This document shows, one piece after another, positions 32,278 through 41,761 of a stretch of 52,701 nucleotides of DNA. The translations under genes were made by a program, and so were the position numbers. Source of the DNA: JTS-RE9 sp964649195 (GTDB lineage: Bacteria; Planctomycetota; Phycisphaerae; Phycisphaerales; Phycisphaeraceae); assembly GCA_964649195.1 (NCBI GenBank), contig CAZYPK010000016.1:1-52701 (forward strand). The letters run 5' to 3'. Every line of letters begins with the position of its first letter. The first letter of the stretch is position 1. Under the pieces are notes generated by a model. It did no database searches. It was not told where the DNA came from and saw only the letters and a program-made list of their open reading frames with translations.

Positions 32278-34178
32278 TTCACGAAGCCTCCCTCACCGCG
32301 GTCATCGTGTTCGGCGGCTTCGTGGCCGTCGTGCTGGGCCTGAGCTTTTATCTGGGAAGCAAGGCCAAGTCCGCCAAGGGCTATTACGCGGCCCACGGCG
32401 GCGTACACTGGTTCGTCAACGGCGTCGCCTTTGCCGGCGACTACCTTTCAGCCGCGTCGTTCCTGGGCATCTGCGGCATGATCGCGTTCTACGGCTACGA
32501 CGGCTTCCTCTATTCCATCGGCTTCCTCGCCGGCTGGATCGTCGCGCTCTTCGTCATCGCCGAGCCGATCAAGCGACTGGGAAAATTCACCTTCGCCGAC
32601 GCCCTCGACAGCAAGTTCAACTCGCGCGGCATCAAGATGGCCGCCGCGATTTCGACGCTGGTCGTCTCCATCTTTTATCTCATCCCGCAAATGGTCGGCG
32701 CCGGTTCTCTGGTCAAGCCTCTGCTGGGATTGTCGCACGCATCAGGCGTCATCATCGTCGGCATCGTGGTCACCCTCATCGTCACCACCGCGGGCATGGT
32801 CTCGACGACATGGGTGCAGTTCATCAAGGGGTCGCTGCTCGTCATCTTCTGCGCCATGCTCACCATCGCCATCCTGGCGCGAGGCTTCACCACCGAGCCG
32901 ATCGAAGGCTCCGCGCCGGTGCAGATCATCGAGGCGGATGATCCGCTGGTCGCCCATGCGATGCCCGCCGACGGCCCGTGGAAAGATCAGCCTTTTGTCC
33001 GCGTGACCGATCCGCTCAACGAGCTTCATCCGATCGTCTGGCACAAGCTCGCCGACGGGCGTTATGCCAGGACGCAGGTCGTGCGCATCACCATCGACAA
33101 GACCGGCCACTCGATCACCTACGTCAACGGCAAGGTGAAGGGCCTGGGCGAGAACGAGAATAATCTCCTGCCCGTCGGCTCCGTGACGAAGCTGCCAGAA
33201 GACAGGAAGAGCACCGGCCCGCTGGGGCCGCTGGAATTCTTCTCCACGCTCCAGCAGAGCGAGGTCGCCCTCTGGCGATCGCAGACGATCAAGGAAGGCG
33301 ACACGGTCACCAGCATCATCTACTACCCCGTGCTCGCCAGGGGCGCGGATATTCTCACGCCCGGTTCGCATCCCACGTTTGCCGGTGTTCGTTCCGATTC
33401 GTTCTGGAAGAAGCTCGACTTTTTGTCGTTAATGCTCGCGCTGTTCTGCGGCACCGCCTCGCTGCCTCACATTCTGATCCGCTATTACACCGTGAAGGAT
33501 CAGGCCTCGGCCCGCAAGAGCACCGTGGTGGGCATCGCGGCGATCGGTTTCTTCTATATTCTCACGCTCTACCTGGGCCTGGGCGCCATGACCAGCGGCA
33601 TGCTCGATCCGACCGATACGAACATGGCTGCGCCGCTGCTGGCCAAGAGTTTCGGCGCCCTGCCGTTTGCGATCATCTGTGCGATCGCGTTCACCACGGT
33701 GCTGGGCACGGTCTCGGGCCTGATTCTCGCCGCCAGCGGCGCGGTGGCGCATGACATCATGGAGAATGTGCTCAAGCGCAAGTGGGACGATCATGCGAAA
33801 GTGAAGGCCGGCAAGGCGGCGGCGGTCGTCGTGGGCGTCATCGCCATGGCGCTGGGCATTTTGTTCGAGAAGCTCAACGTCAGCTTCCTCGTGGGCTGGG
33901 CGTTCAACATCGCCGCCAGCGCGAACCTGCCCGCGATCATCATGCTCCTGTTCTGGAAGGGCACGACGAAGCAGGGCATCACCATGTCGATCATCGTCGG
34001 CATGGCCAGTTCGCTGGGCTGGATTCTGCTCAGTGCGCAGGCGTTCAAGGATGTTTATGGTTTGCCGCCCGAGCGCGCGATCGTCCCGTTCAGCCAGCCG
34101 GGCATCGTGACGATCCCGCTGGCGTTCATCGTGCTGATCGTGGTGAGCCTGATGACCAGGGAGAAGGCCAAGGCCTGA
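32274..34178 (+). CDS. Na+:solute symporter family (ActP-like) with large inserted loop
   Basis: A 634-residue permease of the sodium:solute symporter family. The N-terminal part (YYAAHGGVHWFVNGVAFAGD, SAASFLGICGM, ATLVVSIFYLIPQMVGAG-like) and C-terminal part (GTASLPHILIRYYTVKDQ) match acetate permease ActP, and a DUF485 gene upstream is the usual partner. It is about 85 residues longer than ActP: between the segment ending LAILARGF and KKLDFLSLMLALFCG lies about 180 residues, mostly polar (residues 205-380), a soluble loop not seen in typical members. Acetate or another small carboxylate is the likely solute. The start is GTG at 32274, overlapping the DUF485 stop. Confidence 0.88.
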   Translation: MIHEASLTAVIVFGGFVAVVLGLSFYLGSKAKSAKGYYAAHGGVHWFVNGVAFAGDYLSAASFLGICGMIAFYGYDGFLYSIGFLAGWIVALFVIAEPIKRLGKFTFADALDSKFNSRGIKMAAAISTLVVSIFYLIPQMVGAGSLVKPLLGLSHASGVIIVGIVVTLIVTTAGMVSTTWVQFIKGSLLVIFCAMLTIAILARGFTTEPIEGSAPVQIIEADDPLVAHAMPADGPWKDQPFVRVTDPLNELHPIVWHKLADGRYARTQVVRITIDKTGHSITYVNGKVKGLGENENNLLPVGSVTKLPEDRKSTGPLGPLEFFSTLQQSEVALWRSQTIKEGDTVTSIIYYPVLARGADILTPGSHPTFAGVRSDSFWKKLDFLSLMLALFCGTASLPHILIRYYTVKDQASARKSTVVGIAAIGFFYILTLYLGLGAMTSGMLDPTDTNMAAPLLAKSFGALPFAIICAIAFTTVLGTVSGLILAASGAVAHDIMENVLKRKWDDHAKVKAGKAAAVVVGVIAMALGILFEKLNVSFLVGWAFNIAASANLPAIIMLLFWKGTTKQGITMSIIVGMASSLGWILLSAQAFKDVYGLPPERAIVPFSQPGIVTIPLAFIVLIVVSLMTREKAKA

Positions 34179-34225
34179 CGGATGCACCGCCTGAATCGCC
34201 AATGGATCAGCATGCGAATCCGCGT

Positions 34226-34231
34226 TACCCT
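34226..34231 (+). promoter_or_regulatory. Candidate -10 before the second methylase
   Basis: TACCCT, keeping the essential A2 and T6, ends 6 nt before the ATG at 34238. Weak alone, but the spacing matches that at other genes here. Confidence 0.25.
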
Positions 34232-34237
34232 GTCCTT

Positions 34238-35188
34238 ATGCCCATCAAGCGCGCCAAAGATTCGCCTCTGCTTTTTTCACCGGCCCCCAGCATGGGTCGT
34301 TTGAAGGTTCCACCCGAGACCGAGGATGCCGTCGTTGTCCGCTACGAGCATCCCAATGGAAGACTGTTCGAGGGCGATTCCATTCAGTGGCTGTCATCGC
34401 TGAAGGAGGAATCGGCGGATCTGGTGGTGGCTGATCCTCCTTACAACATCTCGAAGGCGGAATGGGATACGTTTGAAAGTCAGGAGCAATACATTCGCTG
34501 GTCGATGCGGTGGATCGAGCAGGCCGCACGGGTACTCAAGGCGACCGGTTCAATGTATATATGCGGTTTTTCGGAAATCCTCGCCGATCTGCGCCACCCG
34601 GCATCGCGGTTCTTCAAGGGTTGCCGGTGGCTTGTCTGGCATTACAAGAACAAGGCCAATCTCGGCCGCGACTGGGGGCGATCGCACGAGAGCATCCTGC
34701 ACCTGCGCAAGACGGAGCGATTCCGTCTCAACGTCGATGCGGTGCGGATTCCCTACGGCAGCCATACTCTCAAATACCCATCGCATCCCCAGGCCGTCAC
34801 GAGCAATTTTGGAAAAGGTGTTGAACGAAATGAGCATTGGACCCCCAACCCCTTGGGAGCGAAGCCGAAGGATGTTTTTGACATACCGACCACTTGTAAT
34901 GGCATGGGCGAGAAGACGCCGCACCCGACTCAAAAGCCAGAGGAACTGATTCGAAAGCTCGTGTTGGCAGCGTCGGGGGAAAATGATCTGGTGATTGATC
35001 CATTCTCCGGCTCCGGCACCACCGCTGTTGTCGCCGAGCAGTTGAAACGAAAATGGCTCGTGTGCGAACGTGAGACCGAATACAACGAATGGGCCATGCA
35101 AAGAATCGAGAATGTTCGGAGAATGAGCGTGGAGGCATGGATTGATTTCGATCGTAAGAACGCGGCCAGAAGGGAAAGTATTCGATGA
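34238..35188 (+). CDS. Beta-class DNA methyltransferase (type II R-M)
   Basis: A 316-residue amino-methyltransferase with the motif order of the beta class: DPPYNISKAEWD (catalytic, near residue 66) first, target-recognition region in the middle (residues 110-220), then PHPTQKPEELIRKLVL and DPFSGSGTTAVVAEQL (SAM binding, near 253). Such enzymes make N6-adenine or N4-cytosine; DPPY fits either. The gene stops within the start of the next gene (ATGA overlap), a presumed endonuclease, so this is a second R-M pair. An in-frame ATG at 34202 would add 12 residues. The base modified and the sequence recognised cannot be read from this. Confidence 0.9.
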   Translation: MPIKRAKDSPLLFSPAPSMGRLKVPPETEDAVVVRYEHPNGRLFEGDSIQWLSSLKEESADLVVADPPYNISKAEWDTFESQEQYIRWSMRWIEQAARVLKATGSMYICGFSEILADLRHPASRFFKGCRWLVWHYKNKANLGRDWGRSHESILHLRKTERFRLNVDAVRIPYGSHTLKYPSHPQAVTSNFGKGVERNEHWTPNPLGAKPKDVFDIPTTCNGMGEKTPHPTQKPEELIRKLVLAASGENDLVIDPFSGSGTTAVVAEQLKRKWLVCERETEYNEWAMQRIENVRRMSVEAWIDFDRKNAARRESIR

Positions 35189-36153
35189 AGTTGAAGCCCT
35201 TGTTGCTCCGGGCATCGGACAAGTCGGCGTTTTCGACCGTCGCGGACTATATTGACTTCTGCATGAGGTTTCTCGATTTTGCACAGTCGGGGCTTCAGGC
35301 GCGGATCGTTTCCCTTAACGAGAATCATTACTGTTTCTTTCAGTTCAAGGAGGATGGCCGTTACGCCATCAGTCGCCCGGTGAACACCCGGTTGATGTAC
35401 GAGGGCGACAACGCTCGGATCATTTCCGGGGAGTTTCTGAAAGTCATCAAAGGCGCGAAAAACATTCCTTCCGGGGATGTCGCCAGCCGTCGGTTGCTGT
35501 GCAATTCAATCTATACCATCCAGCAATCGATCGGCATTACGCTCGATGCGGGCGGTTCGTCCAATACCGCCCGAAAAATTGCCGGTGATTTGTTCGAGCG
35601 GTTCATACGATTGCTCATCTGCGAACTCGGAATCGATTGCAAGAGCGGCGCCATCGGCATTCCCGTCGTGGTGCAGAATATGGAGGCGTTCAAGATGACC
35701 TATCAACATGATCTGGTCATTCGGAAGGATGGGCGCCTCAAGGCGCTTGGTTCGGTGAAGACTTCCAGCAAGGACAGGATCGACAAGATATTCATCGACA
35801 AGTTCCTATATTCAAAGCTGACGGAGACACGGCTGCCGCATGTCGCCATTTTCCTGAATGATGTGCAAAGAAAAGGCAAACATCCCAAGTATGGGATCAA
35901 CACGACATTTCTCCCCGGACACTTCAAAGGTTATTCCATCAAACTCAATCCGCTTGATGGTGTTTACTATTGCGATCTGAGGCCGAACATGATGTCGGAT
36001 GCCTGGTTGAACACGCAGATTCACACGGTTGACCGGTTCTTTTGCGATGATCTTTGGAAGTTCATGGCCGCGCCTTCCGCCGATGAATCGCCGTGTTCGG
36101 TCGCCGGCGATCCGATTCATCCGAATCAGCCGTCCGAATCAGCCGATAATTGA
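35185..36153 (+). CDS. Probable restriction endonuclease partner of the beta-class methylase
   Basis: A 322-residue protein with a PD-(D/E)xK-like core: HDLVIRKDGRLK (D176) then GSVKTSSKDRIDKIFIDK (K192). The usual acidic residue two before the lysine is Ser190 here, so the metal site either uses another acid (E158 or E137 are candidates) or is weakened. The phrase KTSSKDR is common in type II nucleases. The start overlaps the methylase stop by 4 bp, so the two are co-translated. The following gene is unrelated. Assignment as an endonuclease depends on position and this motif. Confidence 0.6.
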   Translation: MKLKPLLLRASDKSAFSTVADYIDFCMRFLDFAQSGLQARIVSLNENHYCFFQFKEDGRYAISRPVNTRLMYEGDNARIISGEFLKVIKGAKNIPSGDVASRRLLCNSIYTIQQSIGITLDAGGSSNTARKIAGDLFERFIRLLICELGIDCKSGAIGIPVVVQNMEAFKMTYQHDLVIRKDGRLKALGSVKTSSKDRIDKIFIDKFLYSKLTETRLPHVAIFLNDVQRKGKHPKYGINTTFLPGHFKGYSIKLNPLDGVYYCDLRPNMMSDAWLNTQIHTVDRFFCDDLWKFMAAPSADESPCSVAGDPIHPNQPSESADN

Positions 36154-36160
36154 AGTATTC

Positions 36161-37345
36161 ATGAAACTCTCCACCGTCATCGTGTCGCTGTTTCTCTCGC
36201 TGCTCGTGGCCGCCTTTGCGCCGACGCCGCTGAATGTCGGCGCTGCGCCCGCGATCGAGCTTGATCAGCTCAAGTGGGAGCCGCTGGCCGACATGCCTGT
36301 GCCTGTTCTGGCGGCGAATGTTTCGCGGATCGGCGATCTGGCCGTCATCGCCGGCGGGGTGCCGCAGGCCGGCGCCGCCCTCAAACAGGCGCAGATCTTC
36401 GATCTCAAAACATTGATCTGGCAAAAGCCGATCGATCTCGTCACCGGCCGCATGTTGCACGCCCAGGTCGCCCTCGATGATTCGCGCATCCTCATCGCCG
36501 GCGGGCAGACCGGCACCGTCAAGCCGCTGGGCGATGGACTCAAGGCCACCGCCTCCTGTGAAATCATCGATCTGAAAACGGGAACATCCAAGGCGATCGA
36601 TCCGCTGCCGCGCCCGCTGATGGAGCCGACCGGTCACCGGTTGCCCGATGGCAGGGCGATCATCATCGGCGGCGAGTCGGCGCTGATCTTCGATCCGCGA
36701 ACCAACAAGTGGGCCAGGGGCATCGGCCTGCGCGAGGATCGCATGGCTCACGCTTCGACGCTGCTGGACGATGGCCGGGTGGTCGTGGTCGGCGGAGTGA
36801 ATTGCGCGAGCATCGAAGTGATCGATCCGGTCGGCGCCACCAGCAAGCGGCTCGGCGCCGAGCTGCCTCATGCGCTTGATGACACGCGCATCATCACGCT
36901 GCCTGGCAACCGCGTCTGGATCATCGGCGGGCAGCACAGCCGCACCGGGTTCACCGTCGATCAGACCTGGATACTCGACCTCTCCAATCCCGCCAAATCG
37001 ACCATCACCAACGGCCCGAAGCTGCAACTGCCCAAAGGCATGGCGGACATGAGCGTGGTGCAGGTGGGGCCTTGGGTCATCGTGGCCGGCGGTGAGTCGG
37101 AATTCAGCGGCGGTGACATCGAGCTGCACACCGCGAGACTGCTGGACACCCGCACGCTGGAGGTACACAAGCTGCCTGACACGACCCACCCGCACGATGA
37201 CGCCGTCGCCGTCGCCACGGAGGGGGGCATGATCATCTTCGGCGGCTTCAAGGAAACGAAGATGACGCTGCCGTTTTCCGGTTCATCGAAAACCTTCAAC
37301 GTGCCCCAGGCGGTGCCCGCCGTCGAACAGTTACTCCTCAAGTGA
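36161..37345 (+). CDS. Secreted Kelch-like beta-propeller protein
   Basis: A 394-residue secreted protein: signal peptide (VIVSLFLSLLVAAFAPTPL), then about six Kelch-type blades with the recurring DLAVIAGG, RILIAGGQ, RAIIIGGE, RVVVVGG, RVWIIGGQ and WVIVAGGE strands. Kelch propellers bind proteins or carbohydrates or carry galactose-oxidase activity; no copper ligands typical of that enzyme are obvious. It is followed 90 bp later by the sugar dehydrogenase gene on the same strand. GATAAT sits 10 nt before the ATG; no Shine-Dalgarno site is seen. Confidence 0.75.
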   Translation: MKLSTVIVSLFLSLLVAAFAPTPLNVGAAPAIELDQLKWEPLADMPVPVLAANVSRIGDLAVIAGGVPQAGAALKQAQIFDLKTLIWQKPIDLVTGRMLHAQVALDDSRILIAGGQTGTVKPLGDGLKATASCEIIDLKTGTSKAIDPLPRPLMEPTGHRLPDGRAIIIGGESALIFDPRTNKWARGIGLREDRMAHASTLLDDGRVVVVGGVNCASIEVIDPVGATSKRLGAELPHALDDTRIITLPGNRVWIIGGQHSRTGFTVDQTWILDLSNPAKSTITNGPKLQLPKGMADMSVVQVGPWVIVAGGESEFSGGDIELHTARLLDTRTLEVHKLPDTTHPHDDAVAVATEGGMIIFGGFKETKMTLPFSGSSKTFNVPQAVPAVEQLLLK

Positions 37346-37367
37346 TATCGCCAATGGGTATAGTTGG

Positions 37368-37387
37368 CCGTTCGCCTCGGCGAACGG
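37368..37387. repeat. CCGTTCGCC hairpin repeat
   Basis: CCGTTCGCC-TC-GGCGAACGG, 22 bp after the Kelch-like stop; compare 11666-11685 and 23239-23258. Confidence 0.6.
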
Positions 37388-37435
37388 CGTCTGTGCCATT
37401 GTCATTGCGTCATCGCAAAACCCCTGTGATTCCCC

Positions 37436-40081
37436 ATGAAAAACATCACATTTCTACTCGCCTTCACTTTCGCAGCCTCCGTCGCCATCGCCGCCGATCC
37501 TCTTCCTTTTGAAGAGGAACGCTTCGAGGTCACCACCCTCGCCACCGGCATGGCTTCGCCCATCGAGATGGAAATCGCGCCCGATGGCCGCATCTTCTTC
37601 ATCGAGCTCGGCGGCAAGCTGCGCGCTTATCTCCCCGCCGAAAAGCGGATCATCGATGTCGGCAGGCTCGATGTCTTCACGCCGCAGGAAAACGGACTCA
37701 TCGGCCTGGCGCTCGCGCCGGACTTCGCCGCCACCGGCCACATCTATCTCAACTACTCGCCCAAAACTTTCGACGGGCAGCACATCAGCCGGTTCACCCT
37801 CAAGGGCAACGAGCTCGATCTGACCAGCGAGAAACTCATCGTCAAGTTCCCCGAGCAGCGCAAGGAATGCTGCCACCATGCAGGCGCTCTCGAGTTCGGC
37901 CCCGATGGTTCGCTCTACATCGCCACCGGCGACAACACCCATCCCGGCGGCGACTCAGGCGGCTACGCACCCATCGATGAGCGCCGAGGCCGCGAACCCT
38001 TCGACGCCCAGAAATCCGCCAGCAACACCAACAGCATGGTCGGCAAAATCCTGCGCATCATCCCCAAGCCCGAAGGCGGCTACACCATTCCCGATGGCAA
38101 CCTGTTTCCCAGGGATGGCTCGAAAGGATTGCCTGAGATTTACATCATGGGCTGCCGCAACCCGTGGCGCATCAGCGTCGATCAGAAAACCGGCTACCTC
38201 TACTGGGGCGAAGTCGGCCCCGATGCCGGCGGCGACGGCCCGCGCGGCTCGCGCGGCTACGACGAGATCAATCAGGCCCGCAAGGCAGGCAACTTCGGCT
38301 GGCCCTATTTCGTCGGCCCCAACGCGCCGTATGCCCACTATGACTTCGCCGGGAAAAAAATCGGCGCCATGTACGATCCGCTCAAACCCGTCAACAACTC
38401 GCCCAACAACACCGGCGAAAAAGAACTTCCGCCCGCACAGCCCGCATGGATTTACTACCCCTACGGCGATTCGAAGGAGTTTCCCGAACTTGGCAAAGGC
38501 GGCCGCACCGCCTGCGCAGGCCCGGTCTTCCGCTATGACGCGGCAAAGCATGGCAACATCGGCTTTCCGCAACATTTTCACAACTGCATGATCTTTTTCG
38601 ATTGGAACCGCCCGTTCATCAAGTGGGCGAGACTCGATGAAAACTCCAACCTGGTGAAGATCGAATCCTTCGTCAAAGACCTGCAATTCAAACGCCCCGT
38701 CGCCTTCCAGTTCGCGCCCGATGGCTCGCTCTACATGATGGACTACGGCACCACCTGGGGCGTCAATCCCGACTCGCGCCTGCTGCACATCACCTACATC
38801 CGCGGCAACCGCGCCCCCGTCGCCCGCGCCTCGGCCACCAACCACATCGGCAAGGCGCCGCTGAAGGTCAGACTCTCCAGCGAAGGCACGCGCGACAAGG
38901 ACCCCAACGACAAACTGACCTACCGCTGGGTGGCGGTGGCGGCCGACAAATCGGAGAGGCAGCTTTCGACCGCCGCCAACGTGGAGGCGACCTTCGATCA
39001 ACCTGGCATTTACAACGTGCAGCTCACCGTGACCGATGCGGCGGGCGAATCATCCACCGCGGTGGTGCCGGTGCTGGTGGGCAACGATCCGCCGAGGGTG
39101 AAGTTCATCCATCCGCGCGAAGGTGACTTCATCGAGACGGACCGGGGCATCAACTACGAGCTTTCCATTCTCGACAGCGAAGATGGCGATTCGGAGTTTG
39201 AGATGGTTGACATGAACCCCCGCACGACGGTGACGGCATCGCTGCGGCAGGGCGGGCCGGCCGTGGCTGATCCGCCGGGACTGGCGCTGATGAAAAAGAG
39301 CGACTGCTTCAACTGCCACGCGGTCGATCGCAAGGTGATCGGCCCGGCTTACTTTGAAGTGGCCGCGAAATACAGGAAGAATGCGCAGGCCCTGGAGGAA
39401 GCGGCGGATCGCATCATCAAAGGATCGACGGGCGTCTGGGGTCCGACACCGATGCTGCCTCACGCCCATCACACCTCCGCCGAGGCGAGGCAGATGGTGG
39501 AATGGATCTTCGCCCTGACGCAGGATTCCGCCACCGCGCAAACCGCCAAGGGCGTCATCGGCGCCGTGCCCGTGCCCAAGGTTCCCAAGGATGTTGTGGG
39601 TGGTTCGTATGTGCTCGAAGCCGGCTACATCGACAAAGGTTCTTCCATCGTCGGGCCGCTCACCGGTCACGCCAGCGTCACCCTGCGCGACCGTCTCGTC
39701 GAAGCCGAATCGGCCTCGGCCATTCATGGAGCCCAGGTGCTCGGCGGCGCCAGCGCCGGCGGCAAAAAGTTCATCGGGGCGATCAACCATCATCACCACC
39801 TGAAGTTCGCCGGCATCAACCTCCGCAACGTCGGCGCCATCACCTGCCGCGTCGCCTCCGCAGGACAGGGCGGCAGGATCGAGTTCCGCGCCGGCAAACC
39901 CGATGGCCAACTGCTGGCCACCGTGGAGACCCGCGTCACCGGCGGCTGGGAAAAATGGGATGAAATCAAGACCGCCATCGAAGACCCGGGCCGGCCGTTC
40001 GACCTGTTCGTGGTCTTCGTCAACCCCGGCAAGAGCGGGCTGATGAATCTGGACTGGGTAAGGTTTGAGCCGCGCGAATGA
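37436..40081 (+). CDS. Secreted sugar dehydrogenase-PKD-cytochrome c-CBM fusion
   Basis: An 881-residue secreted protein. After a signal peptide (FLLAFTFAASVAIA) come: a glucose/sorbosone-dehydrogenase propeller, residues about 30-460 (LATGMASPIEMEIAPDGRIF, GLIGLALAPDFAATGHIYLN, CRNPWRISVDQKTGYLYWGEVG); a PKD domain, about 475-560 (VRLSSEGTRDKDPNDKLTYRW); a class I cytochrome c, about 610-705, with CFNCH near residue 624 and the distal Met likely in PTPMLPHA; and a CBM6-like domain from about 745 to the end. The likely job is periplasmic sugar oxidation passing electrons to its own haem, with the CBM holding polymer. PQQ is the usual cofactor in this family; its ligands are not checked here. 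Confidence 0.9.
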   Translation: MKNITFLLAFTFAASVAIAADPLPFEEERFEVTTLATGMASPIEMEIAPDGRIFFIELGGKLRAYLPAEKRIIDVGRLDVFTPQENGLIGLALAPDFAATGHIYLNYSPKTFDGQHISRFTLKGNELDLTSEKLIVKFPEQRKECCHHAGALEFGPDGSLYIATGDNTHPGGDSGGYAPIDERRGREPFDAQKSASNTNSMVGKILRIIPKPEGGYTIPDGNLFPRDGSKGLPEIYIMGCRNPWRISVDQKTGYLYWGEVGPDAGGDGPRGSRGYDEINQARKAGNFGWPYFVGPNAPYAHYDFAGKKIGAMYDPLKPVNNSPNNTGEKELPPAQPAWIYYPYGDSKEFPELGKGGRTACAGPVFRYDAAKHGNIGFPQHFHNCMIFFDWNRPFIKWARLDENSNLVKIESFVKDLQFKRPVAFQFAPDGSLYMMDYGTTWGVNPDSRLLHITYIRGNRAPVARASATNHIGKAPLKVRLSSEGTRDKDPNDKLTYRWVAVAADKSERQLSTAANVEATFDQPGIYNVQLTVTDAAGESSTAVVPVLVGNDPPRVKFIHPREGDFIETDRGINYELSILDSEDGDSEFEMVDMNPRTTVTASLRQGGPAVADPPGLALMKKSDCFNCHAVDRKVIGPAYFEVAAKYRKNAQALEEAADRIIKGSTGVWGPTPMLPHAHHTSAEARQMVEWIFALTQDSATAQTAKGVIGAVPVPKVPKDVVGGSYVLEAGYIDKGSSIVGPLTGHASVTLRDRLVEAESASAIHGAQVLGGASAGGKKFIGAINHHHHLKFAGINLRNVGAITCRVASAGQGGRIEFRAGKPDGQLLATVETRVTGGWEKWDEIKTAIEDPGRPFDLFVVFVNPGKSGLMNLDWVRFEPRE

Positions 40082-40132
40082 CATGAGCCGAAGTGTTTTA
40101 GCCTAATAGCCCCGGAGGAAGAACATTATGCC

Positions 40133-40358
40133 TAAGCCCCGCCCGGAAGGGCGCGGGCCAAGAAGCGCCCGACGATTATTTTGCCAACGGTGCGAAGGAC
40201 GAACCTGATTGGAAATCGAGTTTTTGTTTGTGAACGGACTGGTTGATCGGTCGCCCCTTGGCCCGCGCCTGCTCCGGGGGCCGGGCGGGGCTTAAACGAA
40301 ACTCAGGTCGTTAGCCCGCGCTGTCCGTCCCGCGCTTTGAGTCCCCATCGCGGGCTAA
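40133..40358. repeat. GC-rich inverted repeats after the sugar dehydrogenase
   Basis: TAAGCCCCGCCCGG...GCGCGGGCC at 40133-40162 is matched by GGCCCGCGCC...CCGGGCGGGGCTTA at 40260-40294. A smaller pair (TTAGCCCGCG, CGCGGGCTAA) is at 40310-40358. Part of the first unit recurs at about 52641-52672. Nothing in 40082-40381 looks coding. Confidence 0.6.
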
Positions 40359-40381
40359 CGCCGCGCGGTTCGGATGAATGA

Positions 40382-41692
40382 TCACTCTCCCTTGGATAGC
40401 TGCCCTGCATTGCTCAGGTCCACGCACTTCATTTGGTTCTGGTCGCGCAGGATGAGCAAGCCGTTGGAAAAGGCCATCGGGGCCCAGACCATTTCGCCCT
40501 GGCCGCTGAGCAACTTGGCCTGGGCCACTTCGCGGTATTGCATCGGGTTGGGTTCGATGAGGTGGAGCGTGCCCTTGTCGCCTTCGAGGGCGATGAGCAT
40601 GTTGCCGATGAGCATCACCGCCCCCCGGCTGAAGAAGGGGGCGTCGCCGGTGCGCCAGATGATTTCACCCTTGACCGGGTCGATGCAGGCCAGGCCGCCG
40701 TGCTTGCGGTTGGCGCGGTTGAATTTGCTGTTCTCGTTGATGTTGGCGTAGAGGTGGCCGTCGAACACGATGGGCGTATGAATCTGGCAGCCGTCGCCCT
40801 TGAAGCGGAACTTTTCCTCGAACTTGTAGCCGTCCTCGCCTCTGGTCACGCGGATCATGACCGAGCCGTCGTCGTAGCCGCCGGTGATGAAGATGTGTTC
40901 ACCGTCGGGCAGGACGGTGGGCGCGGGGATGGAGAACTTCACCGCGTAGCCGTTGTATTTCCAGATGAGCTTGCCATCTTCGGGGTTGATGAAGGAGACC
41001 TGGTTGTTGGTGATGTGGAGCAGACCCTGCACGCCGCACACGGTTCGCAGAATGGGTGAGGAGTAGTAATCGGCGGAATACTTGCCGCCCGCGTCCTTGA
41101 CGGGTGATTCCCAGACGAGTTCGCCGGTGTTTTTGTTGAGGGCTGCGAGGATGGGCGTGGTGTCATCGGTGGGGGTGACGATGAGCGTGTCCTTGTAAAC
41201 AAGCGGCGACTGGGCGTAACCCCAGTTGAGCTTGCCGCCTTTCCAGAGTCTGGCCATGTGAGCGGACCAGACGGGTTGCTTCGTTTCGCGGCTGATGCAA
41301 TGAAGATCGCCCATGCCGCCGAGGGTGTAGATGTGTTTGGCATCGACGGTGGGAGTGGAACGCGAACCGGGATAAGAGAGCTTGCCCTCGGCTTTGTAGG
41401 CGTATTTCCATTTTTCTTCGCCGGTCTTCAGGTCCAGCACGCGCAGCACATCGCCGGTTTCGCCGTCGCGGTCGAGGAAAAAAACCTCGCCATCGAGAAT
41501 CGAAGCCCCGCCGAATCCCTTGCCGGTGTCAACGGTCCATCGCACCGGCGGCCCGGCCTCGGTCCAGGTGGTGGCGATGTTCCTGTCAGGCGAAACGCTG
41601 TCGCGGTTGGCCCCCAGAAACTGCGGCCAGTCGGCCCGGGCCGCGGAACCGAGTGAAAAAGTCAAAGCGAGAAAACAGAAGGACAAACGCAT
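40382..41692 (-). CDS. Secreted PQQ-like beta-propeller protein
   Basis: A 436-residue secreted protein. A signal peptide (LSFCFLALTFSLGSAARA) precedes repeats of the PQQ-enzyme type: DWPQFLGANRDSV, DLKTGEEKWKYAY, NKNTGELVWESPV, NPEDGKLIWKYNG, DPVKGEIIWRTGD. This is a pyrrolo-quinoline-quinone-like propeller seen in BamB and many planctomycete secreted proteins; no methanol-dehydrogenase cysteine pair is evident. An AGGAG lies 7 nt upstream of the ATG at 41692, and a tRNA-Glu with its terminator is immediately upstream on the same strand. Function is likely binding or assembly rather than redox. Confidence 0.78.
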   Translation of the reverse strand: MRLSFCFLALTFSLGSAARADWPQFLGANRDSVSPDRNIATTWTEAGPPVRWTVDTGKGFGGASILDGEVFFLDRDGETGDVLRVLDLKTGEEKWKYAYKAEGKLSYPGSRSTPTVDAKHIYTLGGMGDLHCISRETKQPVWSAHMARLWKGGKLNWGYAQSPLVYKDTLIVTPTDDTTPILAALNKNTGELVWESPVKDAGGKYSADYYSSPILRTVCGVQGLLHITNNQVSFINPEDGKLIWKYNGYAVKFSIPAPTVLPDGEHIFITGGYDDGSVMIRVTRGEDGYKFEEKFRFKGDGCQIHTPIVFDGHLYANINENSKFNRANRKHGGLACIDPVKGEIIWRTGDAPFFSRGAVMLIGNMLIALEGDKGTLHLIEPNPMQYREVAQAKLLSGQGEMVWAPMAFSNGLLILRDQNQMKCVDLSNAGQLSKGE

Positions 41693-41761
41693 GAGGAATC
41701 TCCTGGAAAGGAACGGATGGCGAAAGGATAGTGTATCGACGGCGTGTGTTGTTACAGCAAG

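Noticed and set aside
40133..40358. A replication origin or attachment site in the GC-rich inverted repeats
   Set aside because: No DnaA-box cluster, integrase gene or direct repeat pair is present, and part of the unit recurs at the right end of the window.
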